Source: Clostridiaceae bacterium Marseille-Q4145 (lineage in GTDB: Bacteria > Bacillota > Clostridia > Lachnospirales > Lachnospiraceae). From it: 64,000 nucleotides of DNA. Every line of letters starts with the position of its first letter. Within the stretch, counting starts at the first letter, position 1. Positions 1 through 9,197 of the stretch are shown piece after piece. The notes beneath the pieces are model-generated. The model did no database searches and was not told where the DNA came from. It saw nothing but the letters and a program-made list of their open reading frames with translations. The position numbers and the translations under genes were made by a program. The DNA lies in the NCBI GenBank assembly GCA_018223365.1, contig JAGTTP010000001.1, positions 930,001 to 994,000 of the forward strand, in the 5' to 3' direction.

Positions 1-2096
1 TCCAGATTCATACCGATGACACCCATGGAAACACGTCCTGTCGTACGTACATCGGTCTCATGGAACCGGATACTCATACCATTCTTCGTAATCAGAATCA
101 CATCATCATTACCATCGGTGATCTTCACTTCAATGAGTTCATCACCTTCACGGAGACTGATGGCTAAAAGGCCTGTCTTCCTGATGTTGGAGTAATCCTT
201 CATCTTCGTCTTCTTCACAATGCCGTCTCTGGTAGCCATAATGAGATAATTGGTTTCATCCCACTCTTTTACCGGAATGACTGCAGAGATCTTCTCACCC
301 GGCTGCAACTGCAGAAGGTTGATGATAGCAGTTCCCCTTGCAGTTCTTCCTGCCTCCGGAATCTCATAAGCCTTCATACGGTATGCCCGTCCGAAGTTGG
401 TAAAGAACATCAGGTAATGATGCGTCGTGGTCATGAAGATCTCTTCAATAAAATCTTCATCCAGTGTCTGCATACCTTTGATACCCTTGCCGCCGCGGTT
501 CTGGCTGCGGAAATTATCTACGGTCATACGTTTGATATATCCCAGATGAGTCATGGTAATGACAGAATCACTGACCGGAATCAGATCTTCCATACTCAGG
601 TCAAACTCATCATAACCAATCTTGGTTCTCCGGTCATCTCCGTATTTATCAGAGATTAGCATAATTTCCTCGCGGATCACACCGAGAAGCTTCTTCTCGT
701 CCGCCAGGATGCCTTTCAGGTAATCAATCCGTGCCATCAGATCTTCATACTCTTTCTCAATCTTGTCGCGTTCCAGACCGGTCAGTGTACGCAGACGCAT
801 ATCAACAATGGCCTGTGCCTGTACATCATCCAGTGCAAACTCCTCAATCAGGGAAGCTTTTGCAATCTGAACCGTCTGGGAACCGCGGATAATCTGGATC
901 ACACGGTCAATGTTATCCAGCGCAATGAGCAGACCTTGTAAGATGTGGGCACGCTCTTCCGCTTTATTCAGTTCGTATTTGGTTCTTCTCGTTACAACAT
1001 CTTCCTGATGTGCCAGATAATACTGCAGCATCTCCAGAAGGTTTAATACTCTTGGTTCATTATCAACCAGAGCCAGCATAATAACACCAAACGTATCCTG
1101 CAGCTGTGTATGCTTATACAGCTGATTTAAAATCACATTTGGATTCACGTCTTTTCGAAGCTCGATATTGATTCTCATGCCTTCACGGCTGGACTCATCG
1201 GCAATATGGGTAATTCCGTCAATTCTCTTGTCTTTTACCAGCTCCGCAATCTTCTCAATCAGGCGGGCTTTATTAACCATATACGGAATTTCTGTGACAA
1301 CGATCCGGTTCTTTCCATTTGGCATGGCTTCAATGTTGCTCACGGAACGTACCCGGATCTTTCCACGTCCGGTTCTGTAAGCTTCGTTGATTCCTGCTGT
1401 ACCAAGGATCTCCGCACCTGTCGGAAAATCCGGTCCCTTTACAATATCCAGCACTTCGTCAATGCCAGTTTCTCTATCCTCTTCAATACGATTATCAATA
1501 ATCTTTACTACCGCGCCAATAATCTCCCGCAGGTTATGAGGCGGAATATTGGTTGCCATACCAACGGCAATACCGGAAGTTCCGTTTGCCAGAAGGTTCG
1601 GATATCTGGACGGCAGTACCGACGGCTCTTTCTCCGTTTCATCAAAGTTCGGTACAAAATCAACCGTATCTTTGTTAATGTCTGCCAGCATCTCCATGGA
1701 AATCTTGCTTAAACGTGCTTCAGTATAACGCATGGCAGCTGCACCGTCACCATCCACGGAGCCAAAATTTCCATGACCGTCTACTAACGGGTAACGGGTG
1801 GACCACTCCTGTGCCATATTAACCAGGGCTCCATAGATAGAGCTGTCTCCATGGGGATGATATTTACCCATGGTATCGCCGACAATACGGGCACATTTTC
1901 TGTGAGGCTTATCAGGTCCGTTATTCAGTTCTATCATAGAGTAGAGCACACGGCGCTGTACCGGTTTTAAACCGTCCCTGACATCAGGCAGCGCTCTGGA
2001 CGCGATGACACTCATTGCATAATCAATGTAAGAGGTCTCCATGGTCTCTTTCAAGTCTACTTCATGAATTTTATCAAAAATATTATCTTCCATCAT
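1..2096 (-). CDS. gyrA: DNA gyrase subunit A (3' end outside window)
   Basis: This is the breakage-reunion subunit of type II topoisomerase, which with GyrB introduces negative supercoils. The reading frame starts at a doubled ATG (2096 or 2093) and runs off the window edge after about 698 codons, so roughly the last 130-150 residues of the C-terminal beta-pinwheel are missing. The catalytic tyrosine lies in AAMRYTEARL, about residue 124. The quinolone-determining stretch reads HPHGDSSIYG, with Gly where E. coli has Asp87 and many Firmicutes have Glu; I believe this is normal for the lineage but could not check. It follows gyrB by 18 bp, so the two are cotranscribed. Confidence 0.97.
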   Translation of the reverse strand, partial: MMEDNIFDKIHEVDLKETMETSYIDYAMSVIASRALPDVRDGLKPVQRRVLYSMIELNNGPDKPHRKCARIVGDTMGKYHPHGDSSIYGALVNMAQEWSTRYPLVDGHGNFGSVDGDGAAAMRYTEARLSKISMEMLADINKDTVDFVPNFDETEKEPSVLPSRYPNLLANGTSGIAVGMATNIPPHNLREIIGAVVKIIDNRIEEDRETGIDEVLDIVKGPDFPTGAEILGTAGINEAYRTGRGKIRVRSVSNIEAMPNGKNRIVVTEIPYMVNKARLIEKIAELVKDKRIDGITHIADESSREGMRINIELRKDVNPNVILNQLYKHTQLQDTFGVIMLALVDNEPRVLNLLEMLQYYLAHQEDVVTRRTKYELNKAEERAHILQGLLIALDNIDRVIQIIRGSQTVQIAKASLIEEFALDDVQAQAIVDMRLRTLTGLERDKIEKEYEDLMARIDYLKGILADEKKLLGVIREEIMLISDKYGDDRRTKIGYDEFDLSMEDLIPVSDSVITMTHLGYIKRMTVDNFRSQNRGGKGIKGMQTLDEDFIEEIFMTTTHHYLMFFTNFGRAYRMKAYEIPEAGRTARGTAIINLLQLQPGEKISAVIPVKEWDETNYLIMATRDGIVKKTKMKDYSNIRKTGLLAISLREGDELIEVKITDGNDDVILITKNGMSIRFHETDVRTTGRVSMGVIGMNL

Positions 2097-2114
2097 CTAA
2101 TCCCCATATTCAGA

Positions 2115-4031
2115 CTATATATCCAGATTCTTCACGTATTTCGCATTAGCTTCGATGAATTCTTTTCTCGGCTCTACTTTATCTCCCATCAGGGTAGTAA
2201 AGGTAAGATCAATCTCAGAGGTCTGCTCCTCATTCATGGTAACCCTTAAAAGCACACGGCGCTCCGGATCCATGGTTGTCTCCCAGAGCTGCTCTGCATC
2301 CATCTCTCCCAGACCTTTGTAACGCTGAATCTTGTTGTTCTGATCGCGGCCGATCTCCGTCAGAATATCATTCAGTTCTTCATCACTGTAGGCATACCAT
2401 ACTTTTTTGTTCTTTTCTACCTTGTACAGAGGCGGCTGTGCCAGATACACATATCCCTGACGGATCAGCTCCGGCATAAACCGGTATAAGAAGGTTAAGA
2501 GCAATGTACTGATATGGGCACCGTCCACATCGGCATCCGTCATAATGATGATTTTGTGATATCTTAGTTTAGAAATATCAAAATCTTCATGAATACCGGT
2601 ACCAAATGCCGTGATCATGGATTTAATCTCTTCATTTCCGTAAATACGGTCAAGACGTGCTTTCTCCACATTCAGAATCTTGCCTCGGAGCGGCAGGATT
2701 GCCTGGGTATTCCGGTTACGGGCTGTCTTCGCAGAACCGCCTGCGGAATCTCCCTCTACGATGTAGATCTCGCAGTTTACCGGATCCTTATCGGAACAAT
2801 CTGCCAGTTTTCCGGGCAGTGCAAACGTATCAAGGGCAGATTTTCTTCTGGTCAGATCTCTTGCCTTTCTGGCTGCCTCACGGGCTCTCTGAGCCAGAAT
2901 AGACTTATCAAGAATCATCTTTGCCACCTGCGGATTCTGCTCCAGATAAACCGTCAGACGCTCGGATACAATGCCGTCTACTGCACTCTTTGCCTCCGTA
3001 TTTCCAAGGCTGTGCTTGGTCTGTCCACCGAACTGAGGCTCACTGATCTTGACGCTGATAATAGCAGTCAGACCTTCCCTGATATCTTCTCCTGACAGAT
3101 TGTTTTCCGTATCTTTCAGAAGTTTATTTTTTCTTGCATAGTCATTAAATGTCCTGGTCAGGGCATTCTTAAATCCGGTCAGATGAGTTCCGCCTTCATG
3201 GGTATTAATATTATTTACAAAGCTGTAGCAGTTCTCAGAATAAGAATCGTTGTGCTGGAATGCAACTTCCACCTGCACACCATCCTTCACGCCCTCACAG
3301 TAAATAATGTCATCATAGATCGGCGTGGTACTCTTGTTCAAATACTGTACAAACTCCTGAATACCGCCTTCATAGTGGTACACCTTGGAAAGTACCGGCT
3401 CTACCCTCTCATCGGTCAAAGTAATCTTAAGCCCTTTGGTCAGGAATGCCATCTCACGCAGTCTGGTCTGCAGTGTCTTGAAATCGTATTCTGTCACCTC
3501 AAACATGGTCTCATCCGGAAGGAAGCTGACTGACGTACCAGTCTTACTTGGAAGACAGGTACCAACCACTTCCAGCGGATAACATACTTTGCCTCTCTCA
3601 TACCGCTGTTTATAAATCTTTCCTTCGCTGTAAATGGTAACTTCCAGCCAGTCAGAAAGAGCATTTACAACAGAAGCTCCTACACCGTGAAGACCTCCTG
3701 ATACCTTGTATCCTCCACCGCCGAATTTTCCGCCGGCATGCAGCACGGTAAATACAACTTCAACTGCGGGTTTTCCTGCTTTATGGTTAATACCCGTGGG
3801 AATTCCACGGCCATCATCCTCTACCGTGATTGAATTATCTTTATGAATGGTTACCTGTATATGGGTACAATACCCTGCAAGAGCCTCATCAATGGAATTG
3901 TCCACAATCTCATATACCAGATGATGAAGGCCTCTGAAAGATGTATCATCAATATACATTCCCGGTCTCTTTCTGACTGCTTCCAGTCCCTCCAAAATCT
4001 GAATTTGATCTGCTCCGTATTCGTTATTCAT
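2115..4031 (-). CDS. gyrB: DNA gyrase subunit B
   Basis: ATPase subunit of DNA gyrase, 638 aa, a usual length for Firmicutes. The N-terminal GHKL ATPase shows EIVDNSIDEALAG and the glycine-rich GGLHGVGASVV. The TOPRIM domain shows EGDSAGGSA near residue 420 and DADVDGAHI near 495, the Mg-binding acidic residues. The start is supported by an AGGAGG Shine-Dalgarno sequence just upstream. It lies between recF and gyrA with 14-18 bp gaps, the conserved origin-proximal operon. Nothing is unusual in it. Confidence 0.98.
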   Translation of the reverse strand: MNNEYGADQIQILEGLEAVRKRPGMYIDDTSFRGLHHLVYEIVDNSIDEALAGYCTHIQVTIHKDNSITVEDDGRGIPTGINHKAGKPAVEVVFTVLHAGGKFGGGGYKVSGGLHGVGASVVNALSDWLEVTIYSEGKIYKQRYERGKVCYPLEVVGTCLPSKTGTSVSFLPDETMFEVTEYDFKTLQTRLREMAFLTKGLKITLTDERVEPVLSKVYHYEGGIQEFVQYLNKSTTPIYDDIIYCEGVKDGVQVEVAFQHNDSYSENCYSFVNNINTHEGGTHLTGFKNALTRTFNDYARKNKLLKDTENNLSGEDIREGLTAIISVKISEPQFGGQTKHSLGNTEAKSAVDGIVSERLTVYLEQNPQVAKMILDKSILAQRAREAARKARDLTRRKSALDTFALPGKLADCSDKDPVNCEIYIVEGDSAGGSAKTARNRNTQAILPLRGKILNVEKARLDRIYGNEEIKSMITAFGTGIHEDFDISKLRYHKIIIMTDADVDGAHISTLLLTFLYRFMPELIRQGYVYLAQPPLYKVEKNKKVWYAYSDEELNDILTEIGRDQNNKIQRYKGLGEMDAEQLWETTMDPERRVLLRVTMNEEQTSEIDLTFTTLMGDKVEPRKEFIEANAKYVKNLDI

Positions 4032-4045
4032 TGATCCGCCTCCTG

Positions 4046-5131
4046 TTAATTTTTCACAGTTACATTTCCACCGCTGACTTTATAAATCTTATTGACCGAA
4101 AAACGATGATTAATAAATTCATCCAATCCGGTACATGTAATCAATGTCTGTGTGTTTTCGATGCTGTTTAATAAATAGTTTTGCCTGCTGCTGTCCAGTT
4201 CAGACAATACGTCGTCCAGAAGAAGCACCGGTGTATCATGAACGCGACGCTTCACCAGCTCAATTTCGGACAGCTTCAAAGACAGAGCAGCAGTTCTCTG
4301 TTGCCCCTGAGATCCGAACTTGCGGATGTCAATATCATTTACCAGAAAGGAAAGGTCATCCCTGTGAGGCCCTGCGGTAGTGGTCTTCAGATGAATATCC
4401 CGATCCATGTGATCCTGAAGCTTTTGTTCCAGCTGATCTTCCTGTACATTGGCTTCATACCCCAGCACAATCTGTTCCTGTCCTCCAGACAGTTTCTGGT
4501 GAATTTCCTGAATGATTTCATTCAGTTCCTGTACAAAAAGTGTACGCCGCCGAATGATCTCCCTGCCATATTTTATCAGCTGTAGGTCCAGAATTTCAAG
4601 TACCTCTCTGTAATCCTGTCGAAAATGAATTTCTTTCAACAGTTTATTTCTTTGCAAAACGATTTTGTTATAATTGGCCAGTTCATGAAGGTAAACCTTA
4701 TCTAGTTGACATAATTCTGAGTCGATAAATCGTCTTCTTTCAGACGGGCCGTTCTTTATAATGCACAGATCCTCCGGGGAAAAAAACACAAAATGTACCA
4801 GGCCAAAGAGTTCACTGGCCTTTCGAATCGGAATTCCATCTATGGCAATTCCCTTGGTTTTATTTTTTCTCAGATGAAGATCGATCTTATGATCCAGTCC
4901 ATTCCTTTCCATGATGGTACAGATGTGGGCTTCTTCTTCCCCAAAATAAATCAGTTCCCGGTCTTTTGCGCTTTTATGTGATCTGGTTGTCCCGCTTACA
5001 TAGACAGCTTCCAGAATATTTGTCTTTCCCTGGGCATTATCCCCATAGAAAATGTTCGTCTTCGGATCAAAATCAAGACTTAAATTTTTATAATTTCGAT
5101 AATTCTGAAGACTAATAGATTTTATAAACAT
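4046..5131 (-). CDS. recF: DNA replication/repair protein RecF
   Basis: SMC-like ATPase that loads RecA at gapped DNA with RecO and RecR. It is 361 aa, the usual length. Walker A is GDNAQGKTN near residues 30-38. The ABC-type signature region contains GSQGQQRTAALSLK, and Walker B plus D-loop is LLLDDVLSELD near residue 310. It sits 15 bp after the S4-domain gene and 14 bp before gyrB, so it belongs to the dnaN-recF-gyrB-gyrA transcription unit. Confidence 0.97.
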   Translation of the reverse strand: MFIKSISLQNYRNYKNLSLDFDPKTNIFYGDNAQGKTNILEAVYVSGTTRSHKSAKDRELIYFGEEEAHICTIMERNGLDHKIDLHLRKNKTKGIAIDGIPIRKASELFGLVHFVFFSPEDLCIIKNGPSERRRFIDSELCQLDKVYLHELANYNKIVLQRNKLLKEIHFRQDYREVLEILDLQLIKYGREIIRRRTLFVQELNEIIQEIHQKLSGGQEQIVLGYEANVQEDQLEQKLQDHMDRDIHLKTTTAGPHRDDLSFLVNDIDIRKFGSQGQQRTAALSLKLSEIELVKRRVHDTPVLLLDDVLSELDSSRQNYLLNSIENTQTLITCTGLDEFINHRFSVNKIYKVSGGNVTVKN

Positions 5132-5146
5132 AATACCGCGCAGCTG

Positions 5147-5365
5147 TTATTTCACAATGCGGATGGTTTCTCCTTCAAAGGTCACCATATCCCCATCATA
5201 AAGCTTTTTCCCTCTCTGAACTTCCGTTTCGCCATTGACTTTTACAAGACCGTCCTGGATAACCAGTTTTGCATCCACCCCGGAACCAACCAGTCCGGCT
5301 GCTTTTAATGCCTGGCCAAGTTTGATAAATTCATCTCTTAATTTAATTTCCTGCATATTTTCCAT
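5147..5365 (-). CDS. yaaA: S4-domain RNA-binding protein (YaaA type)
   Basis: A 72-aa protein that is almost entirely one S4 RNA-binding domain (RDEFIKLGQALKAAG, then GSGVDAKLVIQDGLVKVNG and RGKKLYDGDMV). In Firmicutes this small gene sits between dnaN and recF, as here, where it begins 2 bp after dnaN ends. Such close coupling suggests translational linkage. The biochemical role is not well defined; ribosome or rRNA association is usually inferred from the fold. Family assignment is firm and function is inference. Confidence 0.92.
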   Translation of the reverse strand: MENMQEIKLRDEFIKLGQALKAAGLVGSGVDAKLVIQDGLVKVNGETEVQRGKKLYDGDMVTFEGETIRIVK

Positions 5366-5367
5366 CC

Positions 5368-6480
5368 TTAATTTGCTGAAGCATTAAAATTTACTGGAAG
5401 AATCAAATAAACATATTTTTCTTCTTCATCCCTGATATAGCATGGAGCTTTCGGATTTACCATGAAAATAGTAACCTCTTCATCATCAATGACACGAAGG
5501 GCATCAATGAGAAATTTCGGATTGAAACCAATCAGAATATCTTTGCCCTCTTTTTGAATATCAATATCTTCTTTCATGGAACCCAGCTGGGAATTAATGC
5601 TGATCTCCATATTTTCATCAGTAATTCTAAATACAATCGGCTTTTTATCTCCTTCTTTAACCAGAAGGGTTGCACGATCGATACAGCTTAACATCTCTTT
5701 TTTATTGATCACAAATTTTGTCTCATAATCACTGGAAAGCATCTGGTTAATCTTAAAATACTCTCCCTCAATAAGACGGGAAACAACAATCGTATTGTCA
5801 AATTCAAATACGATATGATTTCCGGTAAAGAAAATACGCACTTCATCTTCAGTTTCGCCAGATAAAATCTTGCTGACTTCCTGAAGTGATTTACCAGGAA
5901 CAATGACTTTACGATCTGGATAGGAATCTTTTAACTCAATTTTACGGATGGAAATACGATGTCCGTCCAGTGATACAACTTTAAACTCATTGTTATGAAC
6001 CTCAAAAAGTTCACCTGTCATCAGTTTATTGTTATCGTTATCCGCAATAGAGAAAATAGTCTGGCGAATCAGCTCTTTTAAGGTGAACTGGGAAATGGAT
6101 ATAAAATCCGTTTTTTCAATATAGGGGAGATAGGAAAAATCTTCACCGGATTTACCGGAAATATGGAAATTAGCTTTCTCACAGGTAATGGAAATCTGAT
6201 AATTACTGTCACTAGCAATGGTGACTTCATTGTCCGGAAGTTTACGGACAATCTCAGAAAATACTTTTGCATCAATGGCAATGATGCCTTTTTCTAAAAT
6301 CTCACCTTCTACGATGGTTTCGATTCCAAGTTCCATATCGTTGGCTGTAAATTTAATTTCATTGGCAGAGGCATCTATAAGAATGCATTCCAGAATGGAC
6401 ATGGTGGTTTTAGATGGAACTGCTTTAGAAACAATGTTAACTCCTTTCAGGAGATTCGCTTTAGAGCAGATTAATTTCAT
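5368..6480 (-). CDS. dnaN: DNA polymerase III sliding clamp (beta subunit)
   Basis: Beta sliding clamp, 370 aa from the ATG at 6480. That start is chosen because GAAAGGAG lies 7-8 nt upstream and the protein then begins MKLICSKANLLKGVNIV, matching clamps. An in-frame extension to 6687 has no Shine-Dalgarno site and no family similarity. Three clamp domains follow in order, ending in VNFNASAN where clamps usually end in a hydrophobic MPxR-like tail. It is downstream of dnaA across a 287-bp leader with DnaA-box-like sites. Confidence 0.97.
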   Translation of the reverse strand: MKLICSKANLLKGVNIVSKAVPSKTTMSILECILIDASANEIKFTANDMELGIETIVEGEILEKGIIAIDAKVFSEIVRKLPDNEVTIASDSNYQISITCEKANFHISGKSGEDFSYLPYIEKTDFISISQFTLKELIRQTIFSIADNDNNKLMTGELFEVHNNEFKVVSLDGHRISIRKIELKDSYPDRKVIVPGKSLQEVSKILSGETEDEVRIFFTGNHIVFEFDNTIVVSRLIEGEYFKINQMLSSDYETKFVINKKEMLSCIDRATLLVKEGDKKPIVFRITDENMEISINSQLGSMKEDIDIQKEGKDILIGFNPKFLIDALRVIDDEEVTIFMVNPKAPCYIRDEEEKYVYLILPVNFNASAN

Positions 6481-6767
6481 GTGTATAACTCCTTTCGTGG
6501 GTGTATCTGTGTTTTTATGGTGTAAATCCGTCTTCATAGCCGTAGGGGGTGTGGATTTGTGAATAAGTCGTACAAGCCCTGTGGTAAAAGGATTTTTTCT
6601 GAAAAAATGAATGTGGAAATCTGCACATAAGCATGTGAAGAAACGGAGAGTTATAAACAGCCTCGAAAAACTGATCCACTTCTCCACATGTTATCTACAT
6701 GATATTCACAAAAAAATGTTAATAAAAATCTGAGTTGCTTCCTATTATATAGGAGATTATCAAAAAA
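6481..6767 (-). promoter_or_regulatory. dnaA-dnaN intergenic region with DnaA-box-like sites
   Basis: This is the leader between dnaA and dnaN. It contains a reverse DnaA box TGTGAATAA (6558-6566, exact to TTATNCACA) and one-mismatch boxes TTATCTACA (6691-6699) and ATATTCACA (6702-6710). In Firmicutes both flanks of dnaA carry box clusters, and here the second cluster may be the weaker half of a bipartite origin or an autoregulatory site. I could not identify the dnaN promoter with confidence. Confidence 0.6.
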
Positions 6768-8141
6768 TCAGCCTGCGCTGAGCTTTTTCTTGATGGTATC
6801 GATGTTGCTCTTCAGTGAAGAATCGCCCGAAGCCAGTTTGTCACGTACCTTGCTATCGCCACTGATAATCGTGGAATGGTCACGGTTTCCAAGGAGGATT
6901 CCGATGGCTTTATAGGAGGTATCGGTAATTTCACGGCATAAATACATGACAATCTGTCGTGGAACCACGATTTCCGAGTTTCGTTTTGAACCGATAATAT
7001 CACTGGAGGAAACTCCGTAGTGTTCTGCTACCACATCCAGGATGACCTGAGGGGTAACCTCGCGTTTGCTGTTCGGAGAAATAATATCTTTTAATACTTC
7101 CTCAGCCATAGAGATGTTGATTTCTCTTTTTTCCAAATTGGAAAGGGCAACCAGTTTATTTAGTGCGCCTTCCAGCTCACGAATGTTGGATTTGATATTG
7201 GTAGCAATATAGCGGATCACTTCATCATCAATATTGTAGCCATCCAGTTCCTCTTTTTTACGGAGAATGGCCATTCTGGTCTCGTAATCCGGTGAGGAAA
7301 TATCAGCAATCAGACCCCATTCAAAGCGGGATTGTAACCTCGCTTCCAGTGTTTCCATGTCTTTTGGAGGACGGTCACTGGAGATAATGATCTGCTTATT
7401 GGCACTGTGAAGTGCGTTGAAGGTATGGAAAAATTCCTCCTGCGTACTTTCTTTTCCGATAATGAATTGGACGTCATCAATGAGAAGAACATCAATATTC
7501 CGGTATTTTTCACGGAATTTTGTCATACTGGTGTTATTTCCATTACGAATGGAATCGATCAGCTCATTCGTAAATACTTCAGAAGTTACATAAAGAACCT
7601 TTTTGGTCGGATCTTTCTGAAGAATATAATGGGCAACAGAGTGCATCAAGTGGGTTTTTCCCAGTCCAACGCCTCCATATAAGAACAGCGGATTATATTC
7701 TTTTCCCGGAGATTCCGCTACAGCCACAGAGGCCGCATGGGCAAACCGGTTGTTGCTGCCGATGACAAAAGTATCAAATGTATATTTTGGATTCAGATTG
7801 GTTTTCTTATCATCCATGGGAACAGGGGCAGGGATTTTCTTTGGCTGAGGAATATAAGCTTTTTCCTTGGAGGCTTCATCCTCAGTGATAATCTCGATCT
7901 CATATTCTTCTCCCATAGCTTCTGCAACTGCCACATAGAGAAAGATTTTATATTTATTTTCCACATAAGTAACAGCTTGTTCGAAGGGAGCCGTAATTTT
8001 CAGAACATGATCTTCGATTCTGAATATCTTCAGAGGAAGCAGCCATGTTTCGAATGCTACTTTCGATAAGTCATTTTCCCGCCGGATGGTCTGCAGGATT
8101 CCGTCCCATTTTTCAGTTAATAGTTCCAGTTGTGTATCCAT
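6768..8141 (-). CDS. dnaA: Chromosomal replication initiator DnaA
   Basis: AAA+ origin-binding initiator, 457 aa. Domain I covers about residues 1-85, followed by a short linker. The AAA+ core has Walker A GGVGLGKTH near 155 and Walker B LLIDDVQF near 218. Domain IV ends in the box-recognition helix with the DnaA signature (EITDTSYKAIGILLGNRDHSTI). The ATG at 8141 is preceded by GGGAGAAAAGGG. It is transcribed away from the AT-rich origin at 8142-8456. Confidence 0.98.
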   Translation of the reverse strand: MDTQLELLTEKWDGILQTIRRENDLSKVAFETWLLPLKIFRIEDHVLKITAPFEQAVTYVENKYKIFLYVAVAEAMGEEYEIEIITEDEASKEKAYIPQPKKIPAPVPMDDKKTNLNPKYTFDTFVIGSNNRFAHAASVAVAESPGKEYNPLFLYGGVGLGKTHLMHSVAHYILQKDPTKKVLYVTSEVFTNELIDSIRNGNNTSMTKFREKYRNIDVLLIDDVQFIIGKESTQEEFFHTFNALHSANKQIIISSDRPPKDMETLEARLQSRFEWGLIADISSPDYETRMAILRKKEELDGYNIDDEVIRYIATNIKSNIRELEGALNKLVALSNLEKREINISMAEEVLKDIISPNSKREVTPQVILDVVAEHYGVSSSDIIGSKRNSEIVVPRQIVMYLCREITDTSYKAIGILLGNRDHSTIISGDSKVRDKLASGDSSLKSNIDTIKKKLSAG

Positions 8142-8456
8142 ATCCCTTTTCTCCCAAGTTGTTGATAAAAAGAATTGCCAGGGTGTGGAAAACTAGAAAA
8201 ACCATATTTTTCACACCTGCAAAGCGGCTAGTCTCTCAAGGTAAATAATACAATAAATTTGCCGAGATATCAAGCCGTAACGGGGAAAAAGAGGTTATAT
8301 ACACAAATTATCCACAAGTTATCCACAAAAATGTGGAAAACTTTTTTAAAATAAAAAAATGCCGGATTTACTTGACTTCCTGAGGGTCTCTGCGTATAAT
8401 TGAAATAGTGTTTTTTAACATATGGTAGTATTGGAATAAGTAAGGAGGTGCCCTTT
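8142..8456. other. oriC: Chromosomal replication origin (oriC) with DnaA boxes
   Basis: The 315-bp AT-rich gap separates divergent dnaA and rpmH, the standard Firmicutes origin position. Two exact DnaA boxes TTATCCACA lie at 8308-8316 and 8319-8327, 11 bp apart (one helical turn), with a one-mismatch TTATATACA at 8295-8303. Reverse near-boxes TGTGGAAAA lie at 8184-8192 and 8332-8340. The A/T-run segment 8341-8360 next to the exact boxes is a plausible unwinding element. Box matches are seen; origin function is inferred from position. Confidence 0.88.
8372..8400 (+). promoter_or_regulatory. rpmH promoter
   Basis: A sigma-A type promoter: -35 TTGACT (8372-8377), 17-bp spacer, -10 TATAAT (8395-8400). 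It lies 57 bp before rpmH and right beside the exact DnaA boxes, so origin firing and rpmH-rnpA transcription are physically coupled. Only the motif is seen. Confidence 0.85.
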
Positions 8457-8591
8457 ATGAAAATGACATTTCAGCCGAAGAAACGTTCCAGAGCGAAAGT
8501 TCACGGATTCAGAGCAAGAATGAGTACTCCGGGAGGAAGAAAAGTTTTAGCAGCTAGAAGATTAAAAGGAAGAAAGCAGTTATCAGCGTAG
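8457..8591 (+). CDS. rpmH: 50S ribosomal protein L34
   Basis: Highly basic 44-aa ribosomal protein of the large subunit. It reads MKMTFQPKKRSRAKVHGFR, continues with MSTPGGRKVLAARR, and ends GRKQLSA, the full family length. TAAGGAGG precedes the ATG by 8 nt. It is the first gene of the rightward rpmH-rnpA-yidD-yidC-khpB unit. Confidence 0.97.
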   Translation: MKMTFQPKKRSRAKVHGFRARMSTPGGRKVLAARRLKGRKQLSA

Positions 8592-8613
8592 GCCGCATAT
8601 ATGTGGCCTTTTC
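8591..8613 (+). terminator. Hairpin with T-tract between rpmH and rnpA
   Basis: The inverted sequence GGCCGCATATATGTGGCC (8591-8608) is followed by TTTTCTT. It starts in the rpmH stop codon. The short stem and broken T-tract suggest a partial terminator or processing site that lowers rnpA relative to rpmH expression. That role is inference. Confidence 0.55.
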
Positions 8614-8638
8614 TTCTAGGCTTTTATAAGGAGTATCA

Positions 8639-8974
8639 ATGAAATTTTCGGAGTCATTGAAACGAAATGCTGATTTCCAGAATGTATATAAGAACGGGAA
8701 GTCTTATGCCAACCGTTATCTTGTTATGTATGTTCTGGAAAATCAGACAGGCCGCAACCGGCTTGGAATATCGGTCAGCAAAAAGGTTGGAAACAGTATT
8801 GTAAGACACAGGGTAACCAGGCTGATCAGGGAAAGTTATCGGCTACAGGAAGACATGTTCAATAGTGGTTTGGATATGGTAGTCATCGCAAGGAAGAGTG
8901 CAAAGGATAAGACCTGCCAGGATATTGGAAGTGCACTGCAGCACTTGGGAAAGCTTCATGGAATATTAGTATGA
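8639..8974 (+). CDS. rnpA: Ribonuclease P protein component
   Basis: Protein cofactor of RNase P, which matures tRNA 5' ends. It is 111 aa with the conserved RNR-like core (NRLGISVSKKVGNSIVRHRV, then RLIRESYR). AAGGAG lies 5-10 nt before the ATG. The last codons overlap the start of yidD by ATGA-type coupling at 8971. Genomic position next to rpmH is universal. Confidence 0.97.
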   Translation: MKFSESLKRNADFQNVYKNGKSYANRYLVMYVLENQTGRNRLGISVSKKVGNSIVRHRVTRLIRESYRLQEDMFNSGLDMVVIARKSAKDKTCQDIGSALQHLGKLHGILV

Positions 8975-9180
8975 AAACAATTATGATTTATCTGATTCGA
9001 TTTTATCAGAAGTATTTATCACCGTTAAAAAGCACGAAATGCCCTTATATACCAAGCTGCTCCCAATACGGACTGGAAGCCATTCAGAAATATGGAGCGG
9101 TGAAGGGCAGTTTACTGGCATTATGGAGAATATTGAGGTGCAATCCTTTTTCTAAAGGAGGATATGACCCAGTTCCATAA
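8971..9180 (+). CDS. yidD: Membrane protein insertion efficiency factor YidD
   Basis: A 69-aa membrane-associated protein with the family core YQKYLSPL, CPYIPSCSQYGLEAI and CNPFSKGGYDPVP, including the three conserved cysteines. It helps the YidC insertase. It overlaps rnpA by 4 nt and lies 17 bp before yidC, so the three are translationally linked. Confidence 0.96.
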   Translation: MKTIMIYLIRFYQKYLSPLKSTKCPYIPSCSQYGLEAIQKYGAVKGSLLALWRILRCNPFSKGGYDPVP

Positions 9181-9197
9181 ATTGAAGGAGGTTTATT

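Noticed and set aside
5368..6687. Longer dnaN start at 6687.
   Set aside because: The extra 69 residues lack clamp similarity and a ribosome site, while the ATG at 6480 has both.
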